Shown here piece by piece: positions 22,341 to 34,605 of a DNA stretch of 64,000 bases; position 1 is the first letter of the stretch; each line of letters opens with the position of its first letter. The stretch comes from Malaya genurostris (lineage: Eukaryota; Arthropoda; Insecta; Diptera; Culicidae): positions 125,666,650 to 125,730,649 of the forward strand of contig NC_080570.1 in assembly GCF_030247185.1 (NCBI RefSeq), read 5' to 3'. The position numbers and the translations under genes were made by a program. The notes beneath the pieces are model-generated. The model had not been told where the DNA came from and made no database searches. It saw nothing but the letters and a program-made list of their open reading frames with translations.

Positions 22341-24609
22341 ACTTTTAAGAAAAAATAGGGATAACATTATTCGTCACGTTTCCTGTAACACGGCTCATTA
22401 GGCGGCGCACACCTTCTTCATCCATCGTTTTAGCTATCTTATTCCACCAGGTCGTCATCTGATTGATGTCTTTGACAACCTTGAGTCTCCTCTTCATGAT
22501 TACCCAGTATTTCTTAATAAGGTGGAACTGGGGGCAGTCGGGTGGGTTAAGGTTTTTCGGAACACACTGCATACCATTCTTGAACGACTTTGCTGTAATG
22601 ACAGCTTGCCAAATCTGACCAAAACATTACGGGATGGTCGTGGGATCGAATGAACGGCAAAATTCGTTTTCGTAGACACTCTTTTTGGCATAGTTCCGAC
22701 GACGACACGACCTGCCACTCGTCTATTAAAACTGTATCGCAAATCTGACTACCCCCCAGTAACTCGAAATGTCAAAACAAAATATCTTGAAAATTTGTTA
22801 AAACTGGCAACTCGATTTGATAAATTATTGATTTCGAATAACAGAAACCTTGGATACTGTTGTTCAAAGGTATGTTTGTGTAGATAAACAAAAACTAACT
22901 CCGAGTCGATATACCAGTCGCGCATTTTACCACTGTACCTAAGAACAAGAATCGGCCCTTAAAAGTTAATTGAAGCGCTATGTTTTTGCGATACCGATAA
23001 GTTATATCATTTTATTTGCACCACCAGTAATTGTATTCACCGAAAATTTGATAGCATAGCAGTTACCAATCAACTACATCAGCATCTCACACCATCTCTA
23101 TTAGAAAAATTCAATAATGAATTGAAACTATTGCATAGTTTTCATAAAATATTCGAATTATGCGACTAAGAATTTCTTCTAAGTAGATCGTATCAGCAGC
23201 ATTACTATTTTTTAACGCCATTGAGACTGACATTTGTTTTATGACTTTTGCCAACCATAGAATAGTTTTAGTATGACATCTGGATAATTCTTGGAAAATT
23301 CTCTTGAGAAGACTTCAAACGCATCTCCAATAATGATCTTCATTCAATCAAGCTTTTTAGCATGATTTAGCAGAGAAATAACATAAATAAATGCATTTTT
23401 TGTTAATGATTCAATGTATAAAGGATCTTTGAAAATAGCTTAAATTTAATAATGGTGTTTCAAATCGACATCACAGAACGCAGCAATTTCATTATCGTTC
23501 TTTTCCCATTGATTTAAACTTCTGTGAGGGTTCTTATAGTGTTACGAAATAATGTTTTTGGTCTTAATTGAATACATAATAGACAAAATTAACATCCTGC
23601 TCCACGTTTTTTCGAGTTCTAGAGACAGTAATTTTACTTGATTATTAGCAAATACACATGATTGTAAATTCAGTTTCCTCTTGTGTTGCAACCGATTTTG
23701 AAATACATGACTGCACACAAGAGAATATATCGCTTTATTTCGAATTTGATCCTTTTTCGCTTGCATTTTCGTGGCTACTGACAATGGATCGGGATACTTT
23801 TCCTATTTGTTTGTTTATTCCTACAATTGCGGTTCCTTGACAAATAACGCATAGCAACGAGAACAGTGTTGCCTAAAAAGATTAATTTTATCATTATCAA
23901 GGGGTCGTTAAATTTGTGGTAACTGACGGAAAATCACTCACAGACACTTTCTACTCCGATTTTTCTTCGGAGTGTCTGGTCGTGTCGTCGGTTCCGATGT
24001 CATTGTCTTATTTGTAACGAAAACTTCCGTTTTTTGCCACAGCTGCAAATGCCCTGCCAAATCATAATTTTTTTAGCAAATTTGTCGGCAAAAACAAATT
24101 AAAATTTGGCTGGAACATTCCCCCGAGCCGTTGCCAAGTAAAATTTTTGACTTGGGATTTGCCCGAAGTCAGCCTTGACATCGTCCATCAGAAGACACCC
24201 GTCGAACTTGGTCAGCACCTGGTCATATAGTTTCCGAGCACGAATTTCAGCCACACTAGTCTGTTTTATGGCCCGATTTGGCTGTTTGCTAGCTCGATAC
24301 GATTTGATTCCTTCCTGGAGTCGAGGTCTCCTCACGGTACTATGGCAGCACCGAACTTTCTGGCCAAATCACGATCCGACAGATTAGGATTCCTCTTAGT
24401 CGTCTTAAAAATCTTACCATGCAGTCGACAGTTCCACTCCGACGATTCGCTTGAGGCTTCCGAATCGTTGTCAATGTTTCCTTATACCGTTTGATAACGC
24501 GCCATACGGTATTTCTGGGCAATTTCAGCTGTTTAGCTAGCCTAGATGCAGACCACAATGGATTTTTCAAATAACTTTGCACAATTTTTTCCCTTCTTTC
24601 GGCTTCCAT
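22340..24609 (-). pseudogene. Tc1-like transposase remnant (D37E-like), broken
   Basis: On the minus strand the N terminus is at 24609 (MEAERREKIVQSYLKNPL), with a helix-turn-helix region (ASRLAKQLKLPRNTVWRVIK). The catalytic region around the first Asp (LLMDDVKADFGQIP) is near 24190-24100. The C-terminal part (NPPDCPQFHLIKKYWVIMKR) is at about 22550-22480. The frame changes at least three times, about 1.3 kb of unrelated DNA (22790-24060) separates the two halves, and the third catalytic residue, normally Glu in a P-I-E-K-Y-W context, reads Lys. The sequence resembles the mosquito ITmD37E group by recollection of its motifs. Terminal repeats were not located. Confidence 0.72.
22790..24060. 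other. DNA separating the two halves of the Tc1-like remnant
   Basis: No transposase homology, no recognisable gene and no clear terminal repeats were seen. It may be a later insertion or the product of rearrangement. Confidence 0.4.
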
Positions 24610-25189
24610 GTTGATTGTTTACAAAGTACAGTCGAATGTTAAAAACCATACGTGAAGCTGACAAAGTTCCCGACACGTGGGCGCCAAGAACTTCTGAATT
24701 CGTCCACCGGGAGCGCCACAATATGAGCAAAAGTTTGCTCCAATTCTAAATGAAACAAGCTTTATACTGTTAGTGCCGTTGCAATGATCAAAATATTTAT
24801 TTCGGGCCGCGTAAAAGATGGTATGTCATTCGAAATCCATTTGAAATAATGGCATAACTCATTTTCGTGACAGATAGAACGTTGTGGAAGAAATTTTTTC
24901 ATTCACAAGCAAAGGTTTTTTTTCATCGTTATTCGAAACTAAGCGGTGTTTATACCTGAAAATCGGTAGAAACGCCGCACAAAAACTATGGGAGAGAAAT
25001 GCGTGATGTAACATGCGCCTATTCTTGATCGAAGAATGTTTTGTTTTTTATTTACAGAAAACATATATACAGGCTTCCATATGAACTATGCGTAAAATTT
25101 GCTCATGCAACGTGGCGAACACTTGCAGATCGACACTATTTGGGTGCAGCATTCACATCGCGGCATTCTTTAGGTATTACATTCACTTA

Positions 25190-25383
25190 TGCCCCGTTTA
25201 CACTTCTGCTGGCTGCCAGCATGCTGGTGTCAGTGTACTGCCCTCTTAGGAAAAAACGTTCAACTGTGGTCCAATGATCCAAAGTATTAGACCAACGAAG
25301 GACCACTGTTGAACGTTTTTTTCCTCAGAGGGCAGTACACTGACACCAGCATGCTGGCAGTCAGCAGAAGTGTAAACGGGGCA
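25190..25383. mobile_element. MITE with long inverted arms and TTA target duplication
   Basis: 194 bp. The left arm (TGCCCCGTTTACACTTCTGC from 25190, about 85 bp) is nearly the exact complement of the right arm, ending CGGGGCA at 25383. TTA flanks it on both sides (25187-25189, 25384-25386). Three-base TWA duplications are typical of PIF/Harbinger elements, so that is the best guess. The loop is only about 25 bases. No coding capacity. Confidence 0.82.
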
Positions 25384-25386
25384 TTA

Positions 25387-26995
25387 ACGCTAAACGTTTG
25401 TTTTGCTAAAATGACAAGCTTATTTTTGTTTTATTCCGATCGGATTCGCGAGGAATTTATACGAAATGGAAATAAAGTTGTCTTTAAAAAAAGGAAAGAA
25501 ATCGTGTGAGAAGTGTTCAAATTCTTGTAGTTGGAATATTTCTATAACAAGCAGGATGGTTTTGTTATCGTTCCAGAACGTCAGGAATCAGAACAAATTA
25601 GCTCAAATGGCACGTATATCTGTTATCTGTGATAAAACTATTTGTAATTAAAATCAATTATTTTTTTACATGAAAAGCAAGCATCTTTCAAATTGACAAT
25701 TTTATTCAATACGACTTTGATTTCTCTTATACTTCGCAACACTACCCATAAACCAAGTATATAGTAACTTGTATGTTCCTTATCTTGTGGAGTTATCAAA
25801 ATCAGCCAATTAGAAACTGGAACATTCTGACATAAAATTGAAACAAAATTAGCTCCCAGTTGTCAAGTCTTGTCCTAAGCGGCTTTTACAATCGTAGTGG
25901 AAAATTATTCGGATTAACGAAAATATTATCAATAAATCAAAACCACTCATCCATCCGACAATACTTTCTCTGCAAAGAGAACTGTTGAATATGTGCAACG
26001 AACACTTCTCTCATTCCCTTACAATATTTAAAACAATAAACACTAGATTTTTAGAGAACACACAAGACAATAAAATTGTCATGTGTAAGTGTCGTTTCAG
26101 TGGTGTAGGCACACCTCCCCTATACAACCGAAATGTCAAAAGGCCAGCATAACTACAGGTAACGGGCTAATGCATATGCCTACAGGCTAATCAAATTTCC
26201 CTTGATGTAGGCTAGTTGCTGATAAAATCTTTATCATGGTGACACCAAAGATAATGTCATATTTATTTTGCAGCAAGATGTACAACAAAAGACGTGATAA
26301 ATTGTGGAGCTTCCAGTTGTCAGTCACTTTGCCACTGAAGCGCCATAAAAATATTCGAAAACGAACAACACAGAAGTGCGCAAAAAATGCCTCTAGAAAT
26401 CGACCATGCCATCGCTCAGATGACGTGATGTGGTCGTCAGTCAGCCGGTAGATTTGAGCGAGTGAAGGTCATTGTAGCAATTGTTCGGTCGAAAAATTCT
26501 CAAAAAAAGTGCAAATATTACCATTCGGCAACGAAAGCGATAAGGCGCCGCCCCCCTGCAGAGCAATCAGTTTGTTAGATGTGGAAAATGATAGGCCGCA
26601 GCATGCGTAGCTAAACATTTGACGTAATTTCACGTCAGCCTGCTGTAATCAGTCTTCGCCTACTATATTGTAGCTGTTAAAAACGTGCTCGGTTCGGAAC
26701 ACTCGTGACAGTCAATGCGTCCGTCATTTGCGGATTAGTAATCTTCCGGAAGGCAACAACACCTCAAAAGCTGTCATATGTTGTTGGAGAAGCTGATAAC
26801 AGGAATCCTACTTCGAAACAAATCACAGTCGGTACTAGGCATGAACGAATGCTAAATACGTTGCGTTGGCTGAGCTGTATTTCATTAACTTCTACTCGCT
26901 GTCATTGTGAAATCCTTATCGGAGTGTTTTTTTACGCTACCAGAGTTGAAGATTCACGCACAACAGAAAACAGCATTCGGCGTAGTTCCATCAAC
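25387..26995. other. Intergenic and 5' region of the ornithine carrier gene
   Basis: No complete gene was seen. An open frame runs in phase from 26705 into the carrier ATG at 26996, but the added residues show no homology I recognise. The right part (about 26640-26995) is probably promoter or 5' UTR. Confidence 0.4.
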
Positions 26996-28133
26996 ATGCA
27001 CGGACAAAGTGAAGGAAGCGGTTTTAAAACGGGGGCCATCGATTTCACCGCTGGTTCCTTGGGTACGTATTTTGGTGTAATTCTGCCAATTAATTTTGCT
27101 TGATTTCATTTATTTTTGACTGACGACATTCAGATCCCAAAACGAATGTTAATTGAAATTTATCGTTAGTTTTTAGGCGCATTTCACGTACTGGTTTAAT
27201 TCAGATCAAACTGACTTTTTTTTCCATCACAGAGAAAGTAAACTGAAACTAACTGCTTCTTGTGCTATTCTCTCCAAACTAGGCGGTGTTGCCCTGGTCT
27301 ACGTGAGTCAACCGATGGACACGGTAAAGGTGAAAATGCAAACTTTTCCAAGCCTGTACAAGAATATGGTTGAGTGTACTGTGCGCACATTCCAACGGGA
27401 CGGCGTGGTTCGGGGGCTCTACGCGGGGACTCTTCCAGCCATTATTGCAAACGTAGCGGAAAACTCAGTGCTTTTTGCAGCCTATGGAGCCTGTCAAAAA
27501 TTGGTCGCTTTCGTCGAACGTAAGCCAACGGTAGGAGAACTGACCAGCCTGGACAATGCGACGGCCGGTTTTTTGGCAGCATTTTTCTCATCGTTCACTC
27601 TTTGTCCTACGGAACTGATCAAATGTAAACTGCAAGCCATGCGAGAGGTACAGCAAAATAATTTAAAACCGAACGAAGCACTTCCACGAATTTCACCGTA
27701 TCAACTAACCAGGCAAATCCTTCGCACGGAAGGCATACCAGGAATGTTTCGGGGTCTGACGTCGACCTTTGCCCGAGAAATGCCCGGATATTTCTTTTTC
27801 TTCGGCGGATATGAAGCATCTCGGGAATTTTTAGCGAAACCAGGCCAATCAAAGGACGACATCGGTGTGTTTAAAACGATGGTAGCCGGTTCAGTCGGAG
27901 GAGTAGCGCTGTGGACAGCAATCTTTCCGGCCGATGTCATCAAAAGCCGAATACAGGTTCAAAGCTTAACGCTAAGCATGACTCAGGTTGGCATCGATAT
28001 CTTCCGGAAAGAAGGTGCCCTAGCACTGTACAATGGACTGCAGCCGACAATCGTACGAACCATTCCGGCAACGGCAGTTCTTTTTGTTGTCTATGAATAC
28101 AGCAAACGATTTATGGGGTCCCTGTTTCTTTAG
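26996..28133 (+). CDS. SLC25A15: Mitochondrial ornithine carrier (SLC25A15-like)
   Basis: Two exons, 26996-27062 and 27283-28133, joined in frame (GT at 27063, AG at 27281-27282), give 305 residues, the usual length of the family. Three mitochondrial-carrier repeats are visible through their PX[DE]XX[RK] signatures: QPMDTVKVK (Pro33), CPTELIKCK (Pro131) and FPADVIKSR (Pro238). Other family matches are KMQTFPSLY, IANVAENSVLF and PGYFFFFGGYE, which I recall from vertebrate ornithine transporters. The protein would sit in the inner mitochondrial membrane with six helices and exchange ornithine for citrulline or H+. The start is the ATG closest to the first carrier repeat; the frame stays open about 290 nt upstream, so an N-terminal extension is possible. 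It is tail to tail with the FASTK-family gene, 239 bp between stops. Confidence 0.93.
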
Positions 28134-28372
28134 ACGTAGCCCCTTCCATGTGCCTTACAAGTACTTCACTTTTTTGTAATTATTGTATTTATAAGCTCCA
28201 AGAGTTAACTACGAAAACTAGAGAATATAATTTACTTACGAACGTCTAACCGGTATTTTTTTTCATCGTTGTATCACCGAATTGATCTTTCCGAAAAGAT
28301 ACTCCTCCTGTGCGTGTGACGAATTTATCGGCCATTCATGCCAAGGTATCTGTAAAGATTGATACCGAAATT

Positions 28373-30289
28373 TCATCGTCGAAAAAAAAACGCTTTTTCA
28401 TTAATAAAACTTACCACAACCGTTTCAAACCCAATCAAGTTGAGTTGCTTCAACTTCACGGCGAACCCGCCCGTGATACGGTTGTGATCCCGAACGTAGC
28501 AATTCCATGACCCCGGAACGACTGCAATAAGCCTTAGGTGGGCATTATCCGCTTCGCTTCCCAACAGAAATTTCCGGGTCAAAATTTCTCCACAGTATTG
28601 CTGTGGACACCTCGCGCCCACATTCAAAAATTGTTTCTTTTGACTGTCCCACAGCATTACCACATCCGGACGTTGATAGTGCGGCAGCAGATGGATGATG
28701 TGAGAAAATTCGTGTTGTTTTCGGAACGTCTCCTGTATCTCCAGTAACATTCGGTCCGATTTGGTTAGCCGATACTCTTTACTAGGTACGTAGTCTTGCT
28801 TTAGTTTGGCGATAATTTTGAACGGTTTCTCCGGGAAGTAATGACCCCGATAACTGTCACACAAATTGATACGCAGATATGCGTCCAGTGCTATAACTTC
28901 TCTGCCTGCCGTGGTGATGTTGCGACCGTAGGTTAATGTCAGGAATCGCGGTTCAAATGCTGCCTTCAGTAACTCCTCACTGTAGATATCTTTCATCGAA
29001 AGAAAATTCAACAGTCCCAGATAACATTTTGGATAGGTTATTATCTCCTGTATTCGATTCGGTAGTTCATCTAAAATCGCTGCAAGCAGCTTTAGATCAT
29101 CTTGTCCCGGAATCGTCATATTATAATGGGCAATAACGAACGCAATCCGTTCCATATCCTTCAGTCGTAGTTGTTTAATTTCTGCAAGGTAACGTTTGAA
29201 AATTATCTCCAGACTGGGCTGATGGCAGAGATGAACATCGGTTCCAAGCAATGCAAGATGGAGACAACCGAAAAGAGACAGCCGTGGTATTTCCGGAACC
29301 ATCGCAGACAGCAGTCTTTCCATCGAGTGGACATTCGAAAGCCTTGACGAATACCGCAAAAGTTTCAGAATAGCCGTCAAACTAATGTCTCTCACTTCAT
29401 GAGCATGCTGAATAGTTAGCTGGTATATCCGTTCGATCAGTTCCACGCTCCGAATTGGTGTTTCGGTTTTAAAAAATCCCATACAAAGCACCGCTACATC
29501 ATCGATTTCGAATAGAAAAAAGTTCTGCTTTAAATTGATTTCAATATCAATCATATTCTCCACCGGTGTGCGAACCAAATTTATGTAAAACACTGTACGG
29601 ACAAGTTGGTCTTTACTCAAATTCCGCAACCGGGAGCTAGTCTTCCAAACTGCCTTGTTAACGAATTTTCCGATCTTGGCCAGCCGCAACGGATACCACT
29701 GGTCTGCCATGTGAAGCAGCTCATCCGTTTTCCAGTTGGACACTCGATCGAGGCACGCTTTGTCCAGAGCTTTCCAAATGTCTAGAAAGTTTCTCGTATT
29801 AACGGTTGATGTCGGACCAAGTTCGTGTAACAGGCGAAGAGATTCTTTCAGTTCATCATCACTGAACTCTGGAATGCGACTAACCAACGCTTCGACAAAT
29901 TTATCAAAACGACTATCAGAAATGCAAATATCGTCTCGTCGACAAATCTCTACCACCTGGCCGAATTGATTCAACAAAGCATGTCCATTCAGCCGATGCC
30001 AATCAGATGTTCTTTCGAAGTCTGTCTGCGAACCAATATCTACGACTGAAGGTTGCATTGTCTTGAAAACATTACCGGTTGCATGTTGCTGCAAAACTTC
30101 ATGTGCAAAATCATTCTCACGGTCTGTGAATTTCTTCACGGTTAATCTGCAGGAACTGTGGAAACCGGTAGCAGCACCAAACACTCTAGTTTTAGCGAGA
30201 ACACCGCTTTTGACGACATTCACGCCTTGTACACCGAAGGCGTGAAACCTAGGCGATACAAAACGCCTAACAAAATTGGACAACAGCAT
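28373..30289 (-). CDS. FAST-kinase-domain family protein with C-terminal RAP domain
   Basis: Single-exon frame of 638 residues. The N terminus (MLLSNFVRRFVSPRFHAFG) is rich in Arg, Ser and hydrophobics without acids, as in a mitochondrial presequence. The middle contains the Leu-rich helical repeats of FAST_1/FAST_2 regions (LHELGPTSTVNTR, LKLLRYSSRLSNV, IAFVIAHYNMTIPGQ). The C terminus (about 575-632) is a RAP domain: LIAVVPGSWNCYVRDHNRI then GFAVKLKQLNLIGFETVVVS. FASTKD proteins act in mitochondrial RNA processing, stability and translation. Which paralogue this is I cannot tell. The start is the first ATG of the frame and gives the expected targeting sequence. Confidence 0.88.
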   Translation of the reverse strand: MLLSNFVRRFVSPRFHAFGVQGVNVVKSGVLAKTRVFGAATGFHSSCRLTVKKFTDRENDFAHEVLQQHATGNVFKTMQPSVVDIGSQTDFERTSDWHRLNGHALLNQFGQVVEICRRDDICISDSRFDKFVEALVSRIPEFSDDELKESLRLLHELGPTSTVNTRNFLDIWKALDKACLDRVSNWKTDELLHMADQWYPLRLAKIGKFVNKAVWKTSSRLRNLSKDQLVRTVFYINLVRTPVENMIDIEINLKQNFFLFEIDDVAVLCMGFFKTETPIRSVELIERIYQLTIQHAHEVRDISLTAILKLLRYSSRLSNVHSMERLLSAMVPEIPRLSLFGCLHLALLGTDVHLCHQPSLEIIFKRYLAEIKQLRLKDMERIAFVIAHYNMTIPGQDDLKLLAAILDELPNRIQEIITYPKCYLGLLNFLSMKDIYSEELLKAAFEPRFLTLTYGRNITTAGREVIALDAYLRINLCDSYRGHYFPEKPFKIIAKLKQDYVPSKEYRLTKSDRMLLEIQETFRKQHEFSHIIHLLPHYQRPDVVMLWDSQKKQFLNVGARCPQQYCGEILTRKFLLGSEADNAHLRLIAVVPGSWNCYVRDHNRITGGFAVKLKQLNLIGFETVVVSFINEKAFFFRR

Positions 30290-30467
30290 TCCGTATCACT
30301 CCTGCAGTCGTGAAACGCTATTGACTTGAGAAAATACTGTAATCAAACTCAGCTGTTCGAAACAAACACACACTCAAATAAAAATTCACGTTCGATTCAC
30401 TTGAAAAATCACGTAGAATGGTTTCAAATGTCAAATTGAATATTTTACGTGACGAAAATGAATGTTA

Positions 30468-31002
30468 TTAGGTTTTGCACGAACATGACATAACCTCACA
30501 AAAATGAAAAAAATGAATTAATTTTGACAGTTATTAGTGGTTTGTTTACAGTGGATAAGTTCATCGGAAGTTCATCGTTTGATTTCGAATTTTGCACGCT
30601 GCCTTACATGAAACGAAAGATCATCAAATTTAGCGATATGAATGCAGTTGAAAGCAAGCAAAATCACAAACTATCCGCATACGCACACGGATTGTCCCCC
30701 GCTGACAGAGCGAACGGAAACCTGCACTCACTCTGAGTGCTTCAATCCACTTCTCTCTCCTTTTTTTTTCATTTAACCTATTCATAAAGAAATTTCTGCT
30801 TGGTAGTGGAAACGCAAACAGAGCAATTTTTTTAGTCCCTTTTACCGAGGAACACGATTTCAACAAACACTTTTTGGTCATTTCCGAACTTTGAATCTTC
30901 ATCTGAAAATCAAAACAAACCACTGATAGCTGTCAAAAGGTGAACTTGATTCATCGGCAGTTCATTGGTACTTCATTCGAGTGGTCATCGTGCAAAACCT
31001 AA
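30468..31002. mobile_element. MITE with TTAGGTTTTGCACGA ends
   Basis: 535 bp between TA (30466-30467) and TA (31003-31004). The left end TTAGGTTTTGCACGA is the exact complement of the right end TCGTGCAAAACCTAA. A second inverted pair lies further in: TGACAGTTATTAGTGGTTTG (from 30525) against CAAACCACTGATAGCTGTCA (ending 30936). No transposase. It lies just upstream of the FASTK-family gene, between it and the Scm-like fragment. Confidence 0.75.
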
Positions 31003-31171
31003 TACGAACATCCTCTAAAATGAATAGAGTCATCACATAAGATTTACGTGAATTGACCAAACGTCAAACAATCTACGTGAATTTTCAGTGTGAAAAACTC
31101 GATTTTGAAAATGGCGAGCAGTGGCCCTCGAAGTGTAAGTAGTGTAAATATTTGCGAGAAAAGTTATTTAA

Positions 31172-31498
31172 TTGAAATTTTTTACTCCATCGACCGGACC
31201 ATTCCAGTATGAAAGTTTCCATGTGTTCAACTGGACCGAGTGCCTGCGTGAGTCCGGAAGTTTACCCGCTCCTGCCGAATGCTTCAAACAGGCCGTCGGT
31301 ATGAAGCTAGAGACACTGGAACCATGTAATGCGACTTCAACCTGCATCGATAGTGTTGTGGGAGTTCTTGAATCTCGACTTCAGCTTCGGTTGGATGGCA
31401 GTGACAACAAAAACGATTTCTGGAGGCTTGTCGATTTGAGATACCACGACGTTATTAGTTGCTTTTTAAGCCATTGGAATTATATGACAATTTTATGA
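31172..31498 (+). pseudogene. Scm-like MBT-domain fragment
   Basis: The frame contains a clear MBT repeat resembling the first MBT of Sex comb on midleg: TGPFQYESFHVFNWTECL, then CFKQAVGMKLETLEPCNATS, VVGVLESRLQLRLDGS and DNKNDFWRLVD. Known members have about eight more residues between CFKQ and GMKLE, so an in-frame deletion is inferred. After WRLVD homology stops and 20 unrelated residues lead to TGA (31496-31498), with AATAAA right behind (31499-31504). Only one incomplete MBT is present; zinc fingers, second MBT and SAM domain of Scm are absent. A model starting at ATG 31111 with a 73-nt intron (31135-31207) is possible, but family homology continues upstream of that acceptor (TGPFQ), which argues against it. 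Most likely a partial gene duplicate in decay. Confidence 0.68.
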
Positions 31499-31504
31499 AA
31501 TAAA

Positions 31505-34500
31505 TGTTTTATATTTCATGGCATTTTTCATTTCACAGATATATATATATATGAAAATCTGAAATCTTCCTTTTGACTGCAACCAATATATAAAATAGTA
31601 ATTTCTGGTATCTAAATTTGATATGAACTGATAGATAAATGTGATATGAACAGTACATTACATTTTACCTATGGAACACGTAACTTTTACTGGATTATGC
31701 ATTAAACAGCTTTTAAATGCCAGTCCATTAAAACCTACGTGAAAAGTAGGGTGGAAAATATTCACATAACTTTTCACGTAACTATAATATGATTATTATT
31801 TTGAGTGCATGCTTCCCCATGCGTGCGGCTTTTATTCGTGACCGCGGTGACCGCAGTTATGTCGTTTTCGCTTGATGCCAAACCTAACCCAGTTTCCACT
31901 CTAACTGCTGTCAAACCGTTTGTTTGAAACCAGTTATGAACCTAGTTTCAACGTTGTTGAACTGAAAATCGAGTCAGTTTCGAACCTGGTTTTTATATCA
32001 GGTTTGCTCAAACCCCCGGTGCTAAGTGCGAAATAAACACAGTTTCGTGAAAAGTGTTTGTTTGATGAAACTACCCTGGGTCAATTTCAGTTATCTCAAG
32101 CGAAAACGACATTAGTAAATAAACCCAATGAAAAAGGAATTTCAATTACCCGCAACCTCAACAATTTACGCTGGCACACGGAAAAAAATTAAACAACCTG
32201 ACTGATAATCTAACGAAAAACTAATTCTGCATGAAATGTTCAAAACGACGAATGTAACATTTCAGCTGAACTGAATGAAGCGATGTTGAAAAATAATCGC
32301 ACAATTTTAAATCCTTTTTAAAAATGAGTAATTGAAACAACTTCATCTCTTCACTAAATCGTCCAATTTGTATGCATGCAACGTATCATAGTGACTAATT
32401 CACAATTTTCAACTACAAAGATAACTTTTAGGCAAAAACGACAATTTTGTATTTGATCATACAATTTGTAATTTGATTCTGTACATAGAACAGTATGACA
32501 GGTCGTTTTTTCCTAGTTGACTTGACACATAAGTCGTTTTGCTTCTGTTAGTTACGTCGTTTTGCGAAAGTCACAGTGTTCTTTCGTCGTTTTGTTACTC
32601 GCACTTGTGTGAAACCCAGTTTTGCTCGAAAACATTAATAAGAGCTAGTTTTGCATGTCAAATGGAAAATAAAGACAGTCGACTCGTTTTTAGAGTGTTT
32701 GGATAATTTTCGCTTTTGTTTGACGAAGGATTCATAACGGTTTCTACGATTGGAAACAAATCAGTTTCTTTCCAAATTAATCAGCGTATTTTTCAACAAG
32801 CTTAATAGCAACTCGATCCCATTAAATATATCCAATTCTACAGCATGTTTCACTTTCATAATATCACACTAGATCTGCTTTTCCTTGGAAAACTATTTTG
32901 TCGTAAGTCCGCGCATACACTTTTGTTTATGCTTTGGTACATTGGTCAAAACATTGCCAATTGACGAAAATAGCATTAATGATTATTTTTTATTGATTTC
33001 GACCAGCCCGGTGGCAAGGATAGGGTGCTTCAGCAAGTGCTATCATAGCCAACATCTGGGGCATTTTTTGGGCAATCAGAGCGCTCAGAGTATGGTAAAC
33101 AAACATTCGAGCATTTCAAATCGAGTAAAATCTTAATTTCCTTATCGTAGTTATGATATTCTGATCGATAATTTGCGGTAAAGAGTACTGAATAAACAAG
33201 TTGTTCGTAATATCCAATTTTTTGATAGCAATTTTCCTTCATTGTTTTGGTTTTTGCAGAATGATGCTGGCCACAGTGTCATGACGTCATAGCAGGAGGC
33301 TGATTTCGACATACGTCAAATTTGCTGACAGATTTTTTAGAGAATCTATAGTGAATCGAGAAACGGTATTCGGGTAGTGCGTGTATTAGGACATTCCTAA
33401 CAAAATGCAATAAAAATCTCGGTTTGTTTACGTTTGTGACTTAGGTCGTAATGAACATTTTATACAGAACCTGACGCGTCATCTAAGTTTCATTAAAAGA
33501 ACCTTTCTTAGGATGCCGATTGAATTTTACACGGCCTCTCATGGGGAACTCATATAATATCAATTATGTTGTACAACTTTAGGATCTGTTACAAGAACTG
33601 TTCATTTGAAAATGTACACACTTACAACTTAATTTTGATCTCGACGAAAAGAGATATTGAAAGCGAACGGCAAAGCGATATTTTACTGAAAACAATTTCG
33701 GCTAAGATAGCATTTTTCCAAAATTCTCGGTTCATTATTTCCGATTTCTCGGCAATTCAAAATGTTATACTTGATATTTGGTTTTGTAAATTACTGTGCT
33801 TACCAGCAATTGATCGTATTGCCGAAACAGCAAATTAATCTCGATAAACAACTTTTGGACAACCGAAAATCGGTGATTCGTCTAAGTAGTCATTCCTCTT
33901 CAGTGCAAAACTGAGTGATGTAAATAAGTGCATGTGTTCATATGTGGAATTAGTTGCAAATAAAAATTGAATCCGAACATAGCGATTGTTTCGTGATATT
34001 AGGAATAAATTTGTTCAACGTCCGACGATTATTCGTGACAAGAAATCCCCCAGAGCATTCTTACGGGATAAAGATCCTCGCAACGCTAATCTACTGCATG
34101 AAATTGATAAATATTTCTTTAAATATTCAATGTTTTATTGAGCTATTACTTTCGTTGTAGCTGGAATCTCATATTCTGCGGAAAATCGAATTGTGTTCTG
34201 TACTGTAAATAACATGGAAGTGCATCCATTCTACGGCGTATATGTTTGGCAATATTTTCTTCGCGGGACATTTGTTTCTTATTTTACATTTTCTATAGCC
34301 TATTAGTTCAACATCCAACATAATGTTGAAATAAATAAAACAATAATAACAAGGTTTAACTGGAACGTTTATCTTATATTTAAAATTTTATTTTAATTAA
34401 TTGATTAATATCACATTCTTGAACATAATTTGTTTGGAAAAGTGACGAAGATCTCGGTAATTTATAGTTTTTTTAACCCCGAACTCTCGGTAAAAAGTTA

Positions 34501-34605
34501 TTAAAGTTTCGTTGCTCCAAAATAAAGCATTGAATGTCGATGTATAGCACAGCGGAAGGTTGTTGTAAAATAATAAGTTACGTTTTGAATGCAAATTTAA
34601 TGCAC
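31505..34605. other. Intergenic, AT-rich; holds one MITE, no gene seen
   Basis: Apart from MITE B at 31860-32112, the region has only short frames without domains. TTTTCACGTAA/TTACGTGAA-type words recur near 30410, 31040 and 31735-31785, on both sides of the Scm fragment. Confidence 0.45.
31860..32112 (+). mobile_element. MITE family B, copy 1
   Basis: 253 bp, flanked by TA (31858-31859, 32113-32114). It begins TGTCGTTTTCG and ends CGAAAACGACAT. A second copy of equal length lies at 55151-55403 in the same orientation. Its terminal 11 bases match MITE family A, but the interiors differ (here CCAAACCTAACCCAGTTTCC and similar). No coding frame. Confidence 0.88.

Noticed and set aside
26705..26995. 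N-terminal extension of the ornithine carrier
   Set aside because: Open by chance is likely; the residues lack carrier homology, and the ATG at 26996 gives the usual length.
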